64,000 bases of DNA from Triplophysa rosa (lineage: Eukaryota; Chordata; Actinopteri; Cypriniformes; Nemacheilidae). The notes below the pieces were generated by a model, which was not told the DNA's origin, made no database searches, and saw only the letters and a list, made by a program, of their open reading frames with translations. Shown piece by piece: positions 55,901 through 61,849 of this stretch (position 1 is the first letter of the stretch; every line of letters starts with the position of its first letter). The stretch covers positions 4,953,912 through 5,017,911 of the forward strand of contig NC_079901.1 of assembly GCF_024868665.1 (NCBI RefSeq). Direction: 5' to 3'. Position numbers and translations under genes: made by a program.

Positions 55901-56562
55901 AAATATCACAGAAATAAACAGCTATATTAACTATATATTATAATTATATTATAAAACTTAATAAAATCTTTTAAAATCATTTAACTGATTTTTTTGTGGG
56001 ACATAATTAAAAAATGTATTAATTTAAAGTGTAAATTTACATATATTATTTAAGTTTATTTAATGAATTAATTATTAAGGGGCAGTGGGGGTAGTCGTGG
56101 CCAACGGGTTGGCGCGTATGGTTGCATTGATTTTGGTAATGTGTTGTAATGGGATGCTATACGGGACCGGGGGCACTGAGCATGCATTAACGGTGTGGGT
56201 AGTCGTGGCCTAATGGTTAGAGAGTCGGACTTGTGACCAGAAGGTTGCCGGTACCAGCAAGGCACCTTACCCCTACTTGCTCCCCGGGCGCTGCAGTGAT
56301 AGCTGCCCACTGCTCCGGGTGTACGTGTGTTCACCACTTGCTGTGCATGTGTTCACTACTCTCTGGATGGGTTAAATGCAGAGGTCACATTTCGGGTATG
56401 GGTCACCATATCTGACTAATAGGTCACTTTCACACATTAAGTATTTCATTAACAAAATAAAAAAAAATAAAAAAAATTAATAAACACGTACTTCATTTTT
56501 TTACTTACATTTACTCAATTTAAACAGTATATTTAATTGATTTCACAGCTATAAAATGTACT

Positions 56563-56638
<76 letters not shown>

Positions 56639-56675
56639 TGTGCGTCGTGCGTGTGCGCGGGCGCGTGTGCGTGTG

Positions 56676-56711
<36 letters not shown>

Positions 56712-57372
56712 GTGTAAATTGTTTCACGTAAAATCAGTGCATCTTGAGACCCATCTTGCATTTTGAATCAATTGTTCAATACAAAATGTGAATGTCAAAA
56801 GTTCAGATATTGCCCTACATGGCAAATTTAGTTTGAAACAGTTTTTTAAAAACATTTTTGGGGTGATTAGGGCGTTTGACTCTTTAAGGACAAATAACTT
56901 TATTTTTATAGCCACTGTGTTAAGCTTTTTTATTTTTTGTCTTATACTATGGAATTACTATGTAAGTCTGCATGGCTAAGGTCTAAAAGGGAGGCTGAAA
57001 AATACAATGCAATAGAAAAGTCTACTGCAGAGATGTCAAGCGCCCCCTTGAGGACAACTTTGCTAAAAAACTTGGACTAAAATTATGTTTTTATCCAGTA
57101 ATACTGTATTTACCTTACGGTGGTTTAGACACTAATACCTAAACACATGTCATTGAATGCATGATGATTTTTACTTTTCATGGTTTCATGGTTTGGTTGT
57201 CTCTTTCACTATCTTTAGGTTCCAGAGCTCCAAATCTGGAAAGATCTACCTCCATCGGGACATCCGGTTTCTTTTCTCCCGTAAATCCATGGAAGTGGAC
57301 AGTGGTGCTGCCTACGAGCTCAAATCTTTCACAGAATCACCTGCCGACCCCCCTTTCTCTCCCAGATGCTAA
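27115..57372 (+). CDS. atosa: Atos homolog A (FAM214A), 12 coding exons
   Basis: Twelve exons with GT-AG borders and consistent phases give 1030 residues (human FAM214A is about 1076). Exons: 27115-27211, 49549-49733, 50021-50223, 50304-50429, 50688-52275, 52947-53069, 54202-54290, 54471-54567, 54764-54922, 55136-55207, 55556-55755, 57219-57372. Diagnostic blocks are [13 protein letters not shown] and [15 protein letters not shown] (exon 2), [12 protein letters not shown] (exon 3), SFTPS-like [18 protein letters not shown] and [15 protein letters not shown] (exon 5), [14 protein letters not shown] (exon 6), the Atos/DUF4210 region from SLLGNFE through [11 protein letters not shown] (about 830-950) and the C-terminal [20 protein letters not shown] segment ending FSPRC. 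The Drosophila relative Atossa is reported as a nuclear regulator of metabolic genes; the fish role is inferred. The first intron is 22.3 kb and full of transposons. Confidence 0.93.
27212..28642 (+). other. atosa intron 1, first part
   Basis: No exon or RNA gene is recognised. Short frames occur without domain content. Confidence 0.5.
28643..29596. mobile_element. hAT-like non-autonomous element
   Basis: Left end TAGAGATGCAACAATACAG and right end inverse TAGGGATGCCACAATACTC form an imperfect inverted repeat of hAT type. Eight-base flanks GTTTGGAG and GCTTGAAA match at five positions, consistent with an old target duplication. No transposase frame is seen. Confidence 0.65.
29597..31148 (+). 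other. atosa intron 1, repeat-rich middle
   Basis: No exon recognised. 30540-30770 resembles a teleost repeat whose right part reads CGCGTTTGGTGTGAATGCACA. The rest is unassigned. Confidence 0.4.
31149..31894. mobile_element. hAT-like element with GGGATGCAC ends
   Basis: GGGATGCACTGATAGTAG at the left pairs with the inverse of GGTATCGGTGCATCCC at the right. The interior shows scattered GTATCGG motifs and no coding capacity. The exact left end and target duplication are not clear. Confidence 0.6.
31895..33014 (+). other. atosa intron 1, unassigned segment
   Basis: No exon recognised. 32906-33012 carries a fish repeat fragment with GTCTACACCAGACGCGATGCGACA-like sequence. Confidence 0.4.
33019..33420 (+). 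mobile_element. TTAA-type element, left end only
   Basis: TTAA (33015-33018) is followed by AGGGAAAGTTTACCTC and a body with ACTCACCCACATGACG, matching the teleost foldback families. A right terminus was not found, so the end coordinate is approximate. Confidence 0.45.
33751..33926. repeat. Short inverted-repeat element with TGGGTT motifs
   Basis: Left part has AAAAAATGCATGGGTTA and right part has TAACCCAACATTTTTTGCAT, inverted to each other, with further TGCTGGGTTG motifs between. It is a small non-autonomous element typical of fish introns. Confidence 0.55.
34091..34236. mobile_element. Short foldback element related to the TTAA family
   Basis: GGGTTGTTCACCTAAAAC at the left pairs with the inverse of GGGGTGAACTATCCC at the right around a 110 bp centre. 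The left terminus has lost the exact AGGG start. Confidence 0.55.
35164..35212 (+). repeat. LINE/SINE tail fragment
   Basis: TAGCTTTGGATTAAAGCGTC followed by TGCTAAATGACTAAATGTAA is the common 3' tail of fish SINEs and their partner LINEs. The body is missing. Confidence 0.5.
35443..35749. mobile_element. Intact 307 bp foldback element with TTAA duplications
   Basis: AGGAGTATTTCACCTTC and its near-perfect inverse close a hairpin that spans almost the whole element. TTAA flanks both sides (35439-35442 and 35750-35753). There is no coding capacity. Such near-complete palindromes are a recognised teleost class of short inverted-repeat transposon. Confidence 0.85.
35754..37632 (+). other. atosa intron 1, unassigned segment
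   Basis: No exon or RNA gene recognised; short frames have no domain content. Confidence 0.4.
37633..38858. mobile_element. Foldback element split by a hAT insertion
   Basis: Left end GGTTTCCCGGACAGGG and right end CCTGTCCAAGAAACC are inverted copies. Internal TCAGGACTAAGCCTTAG and its inverted counterpart confirm the pairing. A 1013 bp hAT-like element (37699-38711) sits inside the left half. Confidence 0.7.
37699..38711. mobile_element. hAT-like element with perfect 8 bp target duplication
   Basis: TTAAGTAG occurs immediately before (37691-37698) and after (38712-38719) the element. The left end is TAGGGTTGCGCGG and the right end inverse is TAGCGTTGGC, so inverted repeats are short. The interior has GGTACC-rich motifs but no transposase frame. 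It interrupts a foldback element, so it is the younger of the two. Confidence 0.8.
38880..39349. repeat. Fish repeat ending in ATTAATCG motif
   Basis: The right end reads TTGCGATTAATCGATTTGAC then AGCACT, the terminus of a widespread zebrafish-type repeat with an AT-rich TATATA core. The left end is degraded and a 199 bp element has inserted within it. Confidence 0.5.
38907..39105. mobile_element. 199 bp element with 24 bp inverted repeats
   Basis: TTTGGTTCCAAAATGAGATA at the left pairs with the inverse of TATCTCACTTCGGAACCAAA at the right, with two mismatches. It is inserted in a TATATA-rich fish repeat (about 38880-39349). Confidence 0.6.
39350..40466 (+). other. atosa intron 1, unassigned segment
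   Basis: No exon recognised. A CCAAT motif in CTAACCAATCACAG (about 39621) has no other promoter signals near it. Confidence 0.35.
40471..40696. mobile_element. TTAA-type foldback element
   Basis: TTAA (40467-40470) then AGGGATAGTTCACCC at the left; the right side has GGCAAGTAAATGATG and GTGTGAACTATCTATAG. The right terminus is degraded. Confidence 0.65.
41281..41330. repeat. (CA)n microsatellite, interrupted
   Basis: CA dinucleotide tract with a short ATACAAATA interruption. Confidence 0.95.
43936..43995. repeat. (GA)n microsatellite
   Basis: Uninterrupted GA dinucleotide run of about 60 bases, 45 bases before the TTAA element that carries the THAP exon. Confidence 0.97.
44315..44599 (+). 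CDS. THAP-type zinc finger exon within mobile element
   Basis: The frame from ATG 44315 encodes 95 residues to a strong donor (GGCCT|GTAAGT at 44599/44600). The C2CH signature is complete: Cys6, Cys10, Cys48 and His51 (C-x3-C-x37-C-x2-H), with Trp29, the conserved Pro38 and the GAIPT box near residue 75 that closes THAP domains. THAP domains bind DNA in transposases and in domesticated host factors. No downstream exon completing a protein was found with confidence, so this is an exon of a truncated or degenerate element gene. Confidence 0.75.
45025..45133 (-). pseudogene. Possible acidic exon of a P2X7-C-terminal-like element gene
   Basis: On the minus strand a frame reads [16 protein letters not shown], an acidic stretch, then ARLQQDVKD and ends at a donor (TTG|GTAAGG). 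The PYQFEPE plus acidic pattern resembles the start of a repeated fish gene family annotated as P2X7-like. The expected cysteine-rich exon is not visible downstream on that strand. The plus-strand reading through the same bases (45101-45187) is also open between splice-like sites, so the strand is uncertain. Confidence 0.3.
45461..47168 (+). other. atosa intron 1, segment with GC/CCAAT cluster
   Basis: No exon is established. 46030-46095 has a GC box (CCCCGCCCCCG) and two inverted CCAAT motifs (ATTGG), which could mark an alternative promoter but is weak evidence. TTAA at 46247-46250 followed by AGGGGCACTACG may be another element end without a partner. Confidence 0.35.
47173..47285 (+). mobile_element. 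TTAA-type element fragment
   Basis: TTAA (47169-47172) then AGGAGTAGTTCAGAC and a body with ATTTACTCATACTCACCC. The right half is absent. Confidence 0.5.
47286..49548 (+). other. atosa intron 1, last part
   Basis: No exon recognised. It ends at the acceptor GTGTTTAG of coding exon 2. Confidence 0.45.
49549..49733 (+). CDS. atosa: atosa coding exon 2
   Basis: Residues 33-94. Contains [14 protein letters not shown] and [15 protein letters not shown], nearly identical to vertebrate FAM214A. Acceptor GTTTAG, donor CAG|GTAATA; the frame is completed by one base from the upstream exon. Confidence 0.95.
50021..50223 (+). CDS. atosa: atosa coding exon 3
   Basis: Begins [11 protein letters not shown] and includes [16 protein letters not shown] and [17 protein letters not shown]. 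Acceptor ATACAG, donor CA|GTAAGA in phase 2. Confidence 0.95.
50304..50429 (+). CDS. atosa: atosa coding exon 4
   Basis: Encodes [20 protein letters not shown] and [12 protein letters not shown]. Acceptor TTTCAG, donor ACAG|GTGAAG in phase 2. The intron before it is only 80 bp. Confidence 0.95.
50688..52275 (+). CDS. atosa: atosa coding exon 5 (large)
   Basis: A 1588-base exon encoding residues up to 733: the conserved [17 protein letters not shown] and [13 protein letters not shown] blocks, then a long Ser/Pro-rich, likely disordered middle. One [15 protein letters not shown] motif lies at about residues 387-401. Donor ACG|GTGAGT. The reading frame continues ten codons into the intron and stops. 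Confidence 0.95.
52306..52867. mobile_element. TTAA-flanked foldback element in atosa intron 5
   Basis: AGGAGTTCACCTTC at the left and GAAAGTGAACTACTCCT at the right are inverted, with TTAA on both sides (52302-52305 and 52868-52871). Inverted inner arms (TTAGTCGAAAAGAAATTAAG and its inverse) extend to about 150 bp each. It starts 30 bases after the exon 5 donor and fills most of the intron. Confidence 0.8.
52947..53069 (+). CDS. atosa: atosa coding exon 6
   Basis: 41 codons including [20 protein letters not shown], one of the best conserved blocks of the family. Acceptor CAACAG, donor CCT|GTAAGA. Confidence 0.95.
53070..54201 (+). other. atosa intron 6
   Basis: 1.1 kb of AT-rich intron; no feature recognised apart from splice sites. 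Confidence 0.7.
54202..54290 (+). CDS. atosa: atosa coding exon 7
   Basis: Encodes [20 protein letters not shown] and KGVPWAANK. Acceptor CCTCAG, donor AAGAG|GTATGA, phase 2. Confidence 0.92.
54471..54567 (+). CDS. atosa: atosa coding exon 8
   Basis: Ends [10 protein letters not shown], the start of the Atos conserved domain. Acceptor TTGTAG, donor GAG|GTAGAC. Confidence 0.93.
54764..54922 (+). CDS. atosa: atosa coding exon 9
   Basis: Encodes [14 protein letters not shown] and [16 protein letters not shown], core of the Atos/DUF4210 domain. Acceptor GTGTAG, donor ATG|GTAATT. Confidence 0.95.
55136..55207 (+). CDS. atosa: atosa coding exon 10
   Basis: 24 codons, [20 protein letters not shown] then TIQV. 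Acceptor CTTTAG, donor GTG|GTAAAA. Confidence 0.95.
55556..55755 (+). CDS. atosa: atosa coding exon 11
   Basis: Encodes [35 protein letters not shown] and LRYLIHLR. Acceptor GTCAG, donor GAG|GTCAGT. Confidence 0.95.
56088..56445 (+). mobile_element. tRNA-derived SINE with a duplicated head
   Basis: GGGTAGTCGTGGCCTAATGG then TTAGAG at about 56197 resembles an A box, and GGTTGCCGGTACC at about 56244 a B box, followed by a conserved body (GCACCTTACCCCTACTTGCT, GATGGGTTAAATGCAGAGG). A diverged second head (GGGTAGTCGTGGCC) starts about 56090. It is a tRNA-derived fish SINE in atosa intron 11, not a tRNA gene. Confidence 0.7.
56569..56715. repeat. Compound (GT)n microsatellite
   Basis: A pure GT run to 56637, then a GCGTGTGCG-type variant block, then GT again to 56715, in atosa intron 11. 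Frames across it on both strands are artefacts. Confidence 0.97.
57219..57372 (+). CDS. atosa: atosa coding exon 12 (C-terminus)
   Basis: Encodes [40 protein letters not shown] and ends PPFSPRC with TAA at 57370-57372. Acceptor CTTTAG. The end matches vertebrate FAM214A closely. Confidence 0.96.
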
Positions 57373-58005
57373 TTTATCTAATCTAGTCTAGTCTGACCTT
57401 AATCCAACATAGGGGCCTTAATGAATCTTTCATCTGCTTGAACTGAAATAAAAAAAGAGAAGCCCACTAACACACACACATGCACAGAAGGACTATTACC
57501 ATTAATGCCCCTTTCCTAAAAATACACACCAGATAATCGTTATTAGATTTAAAACTGCGGATGATTGGGAATTTTTGTACTTCCAGGTTGATTTCTAGAC
57601 ATTCAGCATGGTCTAATAAAAAACAATAACGCATACCTAAATCCATGGACCATTTTTGAAACAAAAAACGAATGCGTAGCTGGAAGGGGTGTTTAAAGAG
57701 CACTGTGTTTTTTCATCACAACTGGAATGAACTGAGTTTTGTTCATCAATTTCTTTCTTTGTACTGTTACCAAACCACTTTAATCGGAAGTGTTGCAATA
57801 GAAAACAAATATCTTACTAGCTTAGTGTTTACATATTTACTTTTTGTCATCAGTTATTTAATATTTAAATTGAACTTTCATTTACTGCACATGTGATGCC
57901 TGTTGTACAAAACATTATGATGTAGTGCAAAGATTAAATCATACCATGTATTTTTGTCTTTCAAATTCAGATCTTAATGAATAAAATAATTATATATTAT
58001 ATCTA
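57373..58005 (+). terminator. atosa: atosa 3' UTR and candidate polyadenylation signal
   Basis: Non-coding sequence after the stop; AATAAA at 57980-57985 is followed by a GT-rich stretch at about 58028-58040. An earlier AATAAA (about 57449) is also possible. Confidence 0.45.
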
Positions 58006-58859
58006 TAAAATTATGTTTAAGCATTTATGTCTTTGTGTTTCATTGGAAAATCAGGAAATATCAGGTAATTTGTAAATTCTGATTTCCATGTCTAAACTGA
58101 TAGTCTTTACCCATTACCATGTGTAATCTTTCAAAAAAAAAATTTAATGATCTTTACCCAGTAACGACTACAAATGTAGTTCATTTCATTAGTCAAGAAG
58201 CGTGAGAATGCTGCACTAAAGGTTACAAAGGTCACAAGAGCTAAAAGTGAAACGTGATACAAACAGCAGTGTTGCTTGATTCCAAGTTTTTAGATGTGAT
58301 GTCAATAGGAGAGAAATTATACCTGATAGTAGTATGAATGATGAGATGACATTTTACAGATTCATTATTGCATTGAACCATGTCCGTAAACAAGTCATTC
58401 CCTGTGTCGAAACATGCCCTGTTCAAAATGAGTATTGTGTCCAAACTCTTAATATAAATATTCGGAGGGTCTACTGCTGCTTCTAAGATGTTTTAAGTGT
58501 GCATCAGATTTCTTTATTCAGTCCCAGCCCTACTACAGGAAATAGGATCATATATATATATATCATCCTCTGGTGACGGAGACACATACAAACATAATTC
58601 TGGACCATATATTAGAAGGGCTTCCCATTTACGTTACAAAATCACAGTAATCGCCCTGTAGAGCTCTCTGTTTTTGTATCAAGTGTTGTTTACTCTGGTA
58701 AATCCAGCCAATTGGAAATACAGCATGTGGTTTGTACAAGGACACTTTTCTGTTTGATGGACATTTTACATCCACGTCAGAATGTTCAGGATTTGGGGGA
58801 TTTAAAGAAGATTTGCATTTTCTTGTGCTTAAATAGCTTATGAGATCTTTGAATCATGC
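58006..58859. other. Intergenic DNA between atosa and arpp19
   Basis: AT-rich; no gene recognised. A short AT run lies at 58551-58563. Confidence 0.45.
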
Positions 58860-59046
58860 TTAAAGGGATAGTTCACCCCAAAAAAGAAAGTTCTGTTATG
58901 AATTACTCAACCCGAAATTGTTCCAAACCTCTATCAATTTCTGTTCTGTTGAACACAAAGAAAGATAAGAAAGATGTTAGCAACCGAGGTTTCAGGGGCA
59001 CCACTGACGACCATTAAAATGGTTGTCAAAGCTGCCCCAGAACTTT

Positions 59047-59275
59047 CAATTCAATTTTATTTATATAGTGCTTTTCACAATGTGCATTGTTCCAAATCAG
59101 ATTTACTGGAGCAAATAAGAAAAACACAGAAAGGTAAAACACAGCACAGTGCATGGTGTTTATAGACCAAGCAAGATCATTCTAATAAATAAATAAACGC
59201 AGTCTCCCGGTGAGCAAGCCAACACTGCACTGCTGTGGCGAGGAACCCAAACTATAATGATGAATAAATGGAGAA
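59047..59275 (+). repeat. Fish interspersed repeat (CAATTTTATTTATATAG type)
   Basis: Starts TTCAATTCAATTTTATTTAT with AGTGCTTTTCACAATGTGCA following, and ends near GGAACCCAAAC then ATGGAGAAAAAAAC. This is a common teleost dispersed repeat fragment. Confidence 0.6.
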
Positions 59276-59329
59276 AAAAACTGTTTGTTTTACTACATTC
59301 TTCGGAATGTGTTCTTTTGTGTCCAACAG

Positions 59330-59332
<3 letters not shown>

Positions 59333-59362
<30 letters not shown>
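59333..59362. repeat. (TA)n microsatellite at transposon insertion site
   Basis: A TA dinucleotide run of about 30 bases ends exactly at the left TA of the Tc1/mariner element, an expected target for this TA-specific family. Confidence 0.9.
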
Positions 59363-59365
<3 letters not shown>

Positions 59366-60583
59366 TCACCTAAAGGATTATTAGGAACACCATACTAATA
59401 CGGTGTTTGACCCCCTTTCGCCTTCAGAACTGCCTTAATTCTACGTGGCATTGATTCAACAAGGTGCTGAAAGCATTCTTTAGAAATGTTGGCCCATATT
59501 GATAGGATAGCATCTTGCAGTTGATGGAGATTTGTGGGATGCACATCCAGGGCACGAAGCTCCCGTTCCACCACATCCCAAAGATGTTCTATCGGGTTGA
59601 GATCTGGTGACTGTGGGGGCCATTCTAGTACAGTGAACTCATTGTCATGTTCAAGAAACCAATTTGAAATGATTCGAGCTTTGTGACATGGTGCATTATC
59701 CTGCTGGAAGTAGCCATTAGAGGATGGGTACATGGTGGTCATAAAGGGATGGACATGGTCAGAAACAATGCTCAGGTAGGCCGTGGCATTTAAACGATGC
59801 CCAATTGGCACTAAGGGGCCTAAAGTGTGCCAAGAAAACATCCCCCACACCATTACACCACCACCACCAGCCTGCACAGTGGTAACAAGGCATGATGGAT
59901 CCATGTTCTCATTCTGTTTACGCCAAATTCTGACTCTACCATTTGAATGTCTCAACAGAAATCGAGACTCATCAGACCAGGCAACATTTTTCCAGTCTTC
60001 AACTGTCCAATTTTGGTGAGCTCGTGCAAATTGTAGCCTCTTTTTCCTATTTGTAGTGGAGATGAGTGGTACCCGGTGGGGTCTTCTGCTGTTGTAGCCC
60101 ATCTGCCTCAAGGTTGTGCGTGTTGTGGCTTCACAAATGCTTTGCTGCATACCTCGGTTGTAACGAGTGGTTATTTCAGTCAAAGTTGCTCTTCTATCAG
60201 CTTGAATCAGTCGGCCCATTCTCCTCTGACCTCTAGCATCAACAAGGCATTTTCGCCCACAGGACTGCCGCATACTGGATGTTTTTCCCTTTTCACACCA
60301 TTCTTTGTAAACCCTAGAAATGGTTGTGCGTGAAAATCCCAGTAACTGAGCAGATTGTGAAATACTCAGACCGGCCCGTCTGGCACCAACAACCATGCCA
60401 CGCTCAAAATTGCTTAAATCACCTTTCTTTCCCATTCTGACATTCAGTTTGGAGTTCAGGAGATTGTCTTGACCAGGACCACACCCCTAAATGCATTGAA
60501 GCAACTGCCATGTGATTGGTTGATTAGATAATTGCATTAATGAGAAATTGAACAGGTGTTCCTAATAATCCTTTAGGTGAGTG
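59363..60583 (-). mobile_element. Tc1/mariner element, DD36E (Incomer-like), apparently intact
   Basis: Perfect 29 bp terminal inverted repeats start CACTCACCTAAAGG and are flanked by TA on both sides (59361-59362 and 60584-60585). The 1221 bp element carries one uninterrupted transposase frame on the minus strand. Length, repeat structure and catalytic spacing all fit a Tc1/mariner element of the DD36E type. Confidence 0.92.
59395..60435 (-). CDS. Tc1/mariner transposase, DD36E
   Basis: 346 residues with no stop or frameshift, the full length for the family. The N-terminal half has the paired helix-turn-helix DNA-binding region (GDLSNFERGMVVGARRAGLS, then GFSRTTISRVYKEW) and a GRKCLV basic hook between sub-domains. 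The DDE catalytic residues are present: Asp in AWSDESRF, Asp in YFQQDNAPCH and Glu in SPDLNPIEHLWD. Thirty-six residues separate the second Asp and the Glu, one of the features separating the Incomer DD36E group from Tc1 (DD34E). It cuts and pastes its own element at TA sites. It lies wholly inside its inverted repeats and is on the opposite strand to the host genes. Confidence 0.93.
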   Translation of the reverse strand: MGKKGDLSNFERGMVVGARRAGLSISQSAQLLGFSRTTISRVYKEWCEKGKTSSMRQSCGRKCLVDARGQRRMGRLIQADRRATLTEITTRYNRGMQQSICEATTRTTLRQMGYNSRRPHRVPLISTTNRKKRLQFARAHQNWTVEDWKNVAWSDESRFLLRHSNGRVRIWRKQNENMDPSCLVTTVQAGGGGVMVWGMFSWHTLGPLVPIGHRLNATAYLSIVSDHVHPFMTTMYPSSNGYFQQDNAPCHKARIISNWFLEHDNEFTVLEWPPQSPDLNPIEHLWDVVERELRALDVHPTNLHQLQDAILSIWANISKECFQHLVESMPRRIKAVLKAKGGQTPY

Positions 60584-60854
60584 TATGTACAATAATTCTT
60601 TCTACTATGGTTGTCAATGCTGCACCAGAAATCTCAGTTGCTAACATTCTTCCAAATATAAATTCTTCTTTTCATTTTTGGGTGAACTATCATTCCAGCA
60701 AAGATCTGAAGCAGCAGTAAGAGGGATAAGATTAATGCTAAGGACTTTGTTATTATAAATTCCTAAGTAAAATCAAATGCCAAGCAGACTTGCTTCATAC
60801 CCATAAATTACTAGCCTATTGTCATTGAAGTAAAAAAGTATAGATTAAACTTAA

Positions 60855-61244
60855 AGTCACCATGCAATCAAACAGGAAAATTCTAAATGTTTTACACAGT
60901 GTTGCAGTGATTATTATAAATTATTTATCCGTGCACACCATTATTTTTTTTTATTCATTTGCACTTGTAATATTTAGTCAAAAACGTTAAACTCCTCTCC
61001 CCTCTCAACAACAACTCTTCACTACATGACGTCAGCAACAAAAAAGAGGTAGGACTATACTTAATGTCCAATGGCCAGGCGTCTTTAGCCCTCCCCCCAG
61101 GCCCAATTTACAACAAACCAATCAAAAAGGGAAGGTAAAAATAAAGCCCCGCCCTAAAAACATATAAATTCACAAGCCGTTTCACTGGGATTCACGTCAC
61201 CATACGGACAAGAAGTCAATCGCAACTTCCGTTTCATGGTGACT
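60855..61244. mobile_element. TTAA-flanked 390 bp element with AGTCACCATG ends
   Basis: AGTCACCATG at the left and its inverse CATGGTGACT at the right are flanked by TTAA (60851-60854 and 61245-61248). There is no coding capacity. The interior includes GCCCCGCCC near 61150. It sits about 560 bases upstream of the arpp19 start codon. Confidence 0.75.
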
Positions 61245-61473
61245 TTAATGTATACACGTCTTTCCAAATATAATTTCATATACCCACAGTGTATAGGCCT
61301 AAACATAGAATAAATCAATATTTGGTTATCACAGGTTTTAAGAGGCTAGTTGGCAGGAATTTGTTCCAAACTGTTGTTGCAGGTATAATTAGCCTACATC
61401 TGAGGATTTAATTAATTGATTAACATTTAGTTAAAATATTTAAATTTACATTTTCATAATATACTACCTACAA

Positions 61474-61599
61474 AGGTGTTCGACTTGATGCGGCCCTACG
61501 CAGACCGAACAGTACCGCGAGAACGATTTGAGAGCAAACTGTTTCCTATGTTTTAGAATCGCCCTCGCGGTACTTAGCGCCGCATCATTTCGAACACCT
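61474..61599. repeat. 126 bp inverted repeat upstream of arpp19
   Basis: AGGTGTTCGACTTGATGCGG at the left pairs with the inverse of CCGCATCATTTCGAACACCT; inner segments around CAGTACCGCGAG and CTCGCGGTACTTAG also pair. It is probably a small foldback element and lies close to the arpp19 promoter. Confidence 0.65.
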
Positions 61600-61804
61600 C
61601 TAATGTGAAGAAACGAAACGGCTCCACCGATTGGCCGAACTTCTCGTTATGTATGTAATATTCATGATGCGTATATAATATTCATAAGATGGTCCTTCGC
61701 CATAGTAGCATTGATACATTCGTGGGCGGTACGCAGACTGAAGGCTCGCTCAGGCTTTGATTTCTACATCAATAAATCCACTTAAAGTGGTTTTATCAGG
61801 ATAA
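61600..61804 (+). promoter_or_regulatory. arpp19: arpp19 proximal promoter and 5' UTR
   Basis: An inverted CCAAT motif (CCGATTGGCC, about 61628) and two TAATATTCAT copies (61656 and 61675 area) precede the start codon. An in-frame TAA lies immediately before the ATG (GGATAAATGG), so the frame cannot start further upstream in this exon. Confidence 0.5.
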
Positions 61805-61849
61805 ATGGAGGACACAAAACTCGAGGAGACGAATGTGGACGAGCAGAAA
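61805..61849 (+). CDS. arpp19: arpp19 coding exon 1
   Basis: Encodes [15 protein letters not shown], 15 codons ending at AAA|GTAAGT. The start follows an in-frame stop and has G at +4. Confidence 0.88.

Larger units (their letters stand above)
58864..60697. mobile_element. TTAA-type foldback element containing nested insertions
   Basis: TTAA (58860-58863) then AGGGATAGTTCACCCC at the left; the right half (about 60600-60697) ends TTTTGGGTGAACTAT with the terminus lost. Inside are a fish repeat beginning TTCAATTCAATTTTATTTAT (about 59047-59275) and a complete Tc1/mariner element (59363-60583). Confidence 0.65.

Noticed and set aside
56194..56280. Possible tRNA gene
   Set aside because: A and B boxes are present but the sequence does not fold with proper acceptor stem and it continues into a SINE body.
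56533..56766. His-Thr and Cys-Val repeat frames
   Set aside because: They are translations of the GT microsatellite in both strands.
59783..60333. Plus-strand frames of 78 and 85 codons
   Set aside because: They are antisense shadows of the transposase gene.
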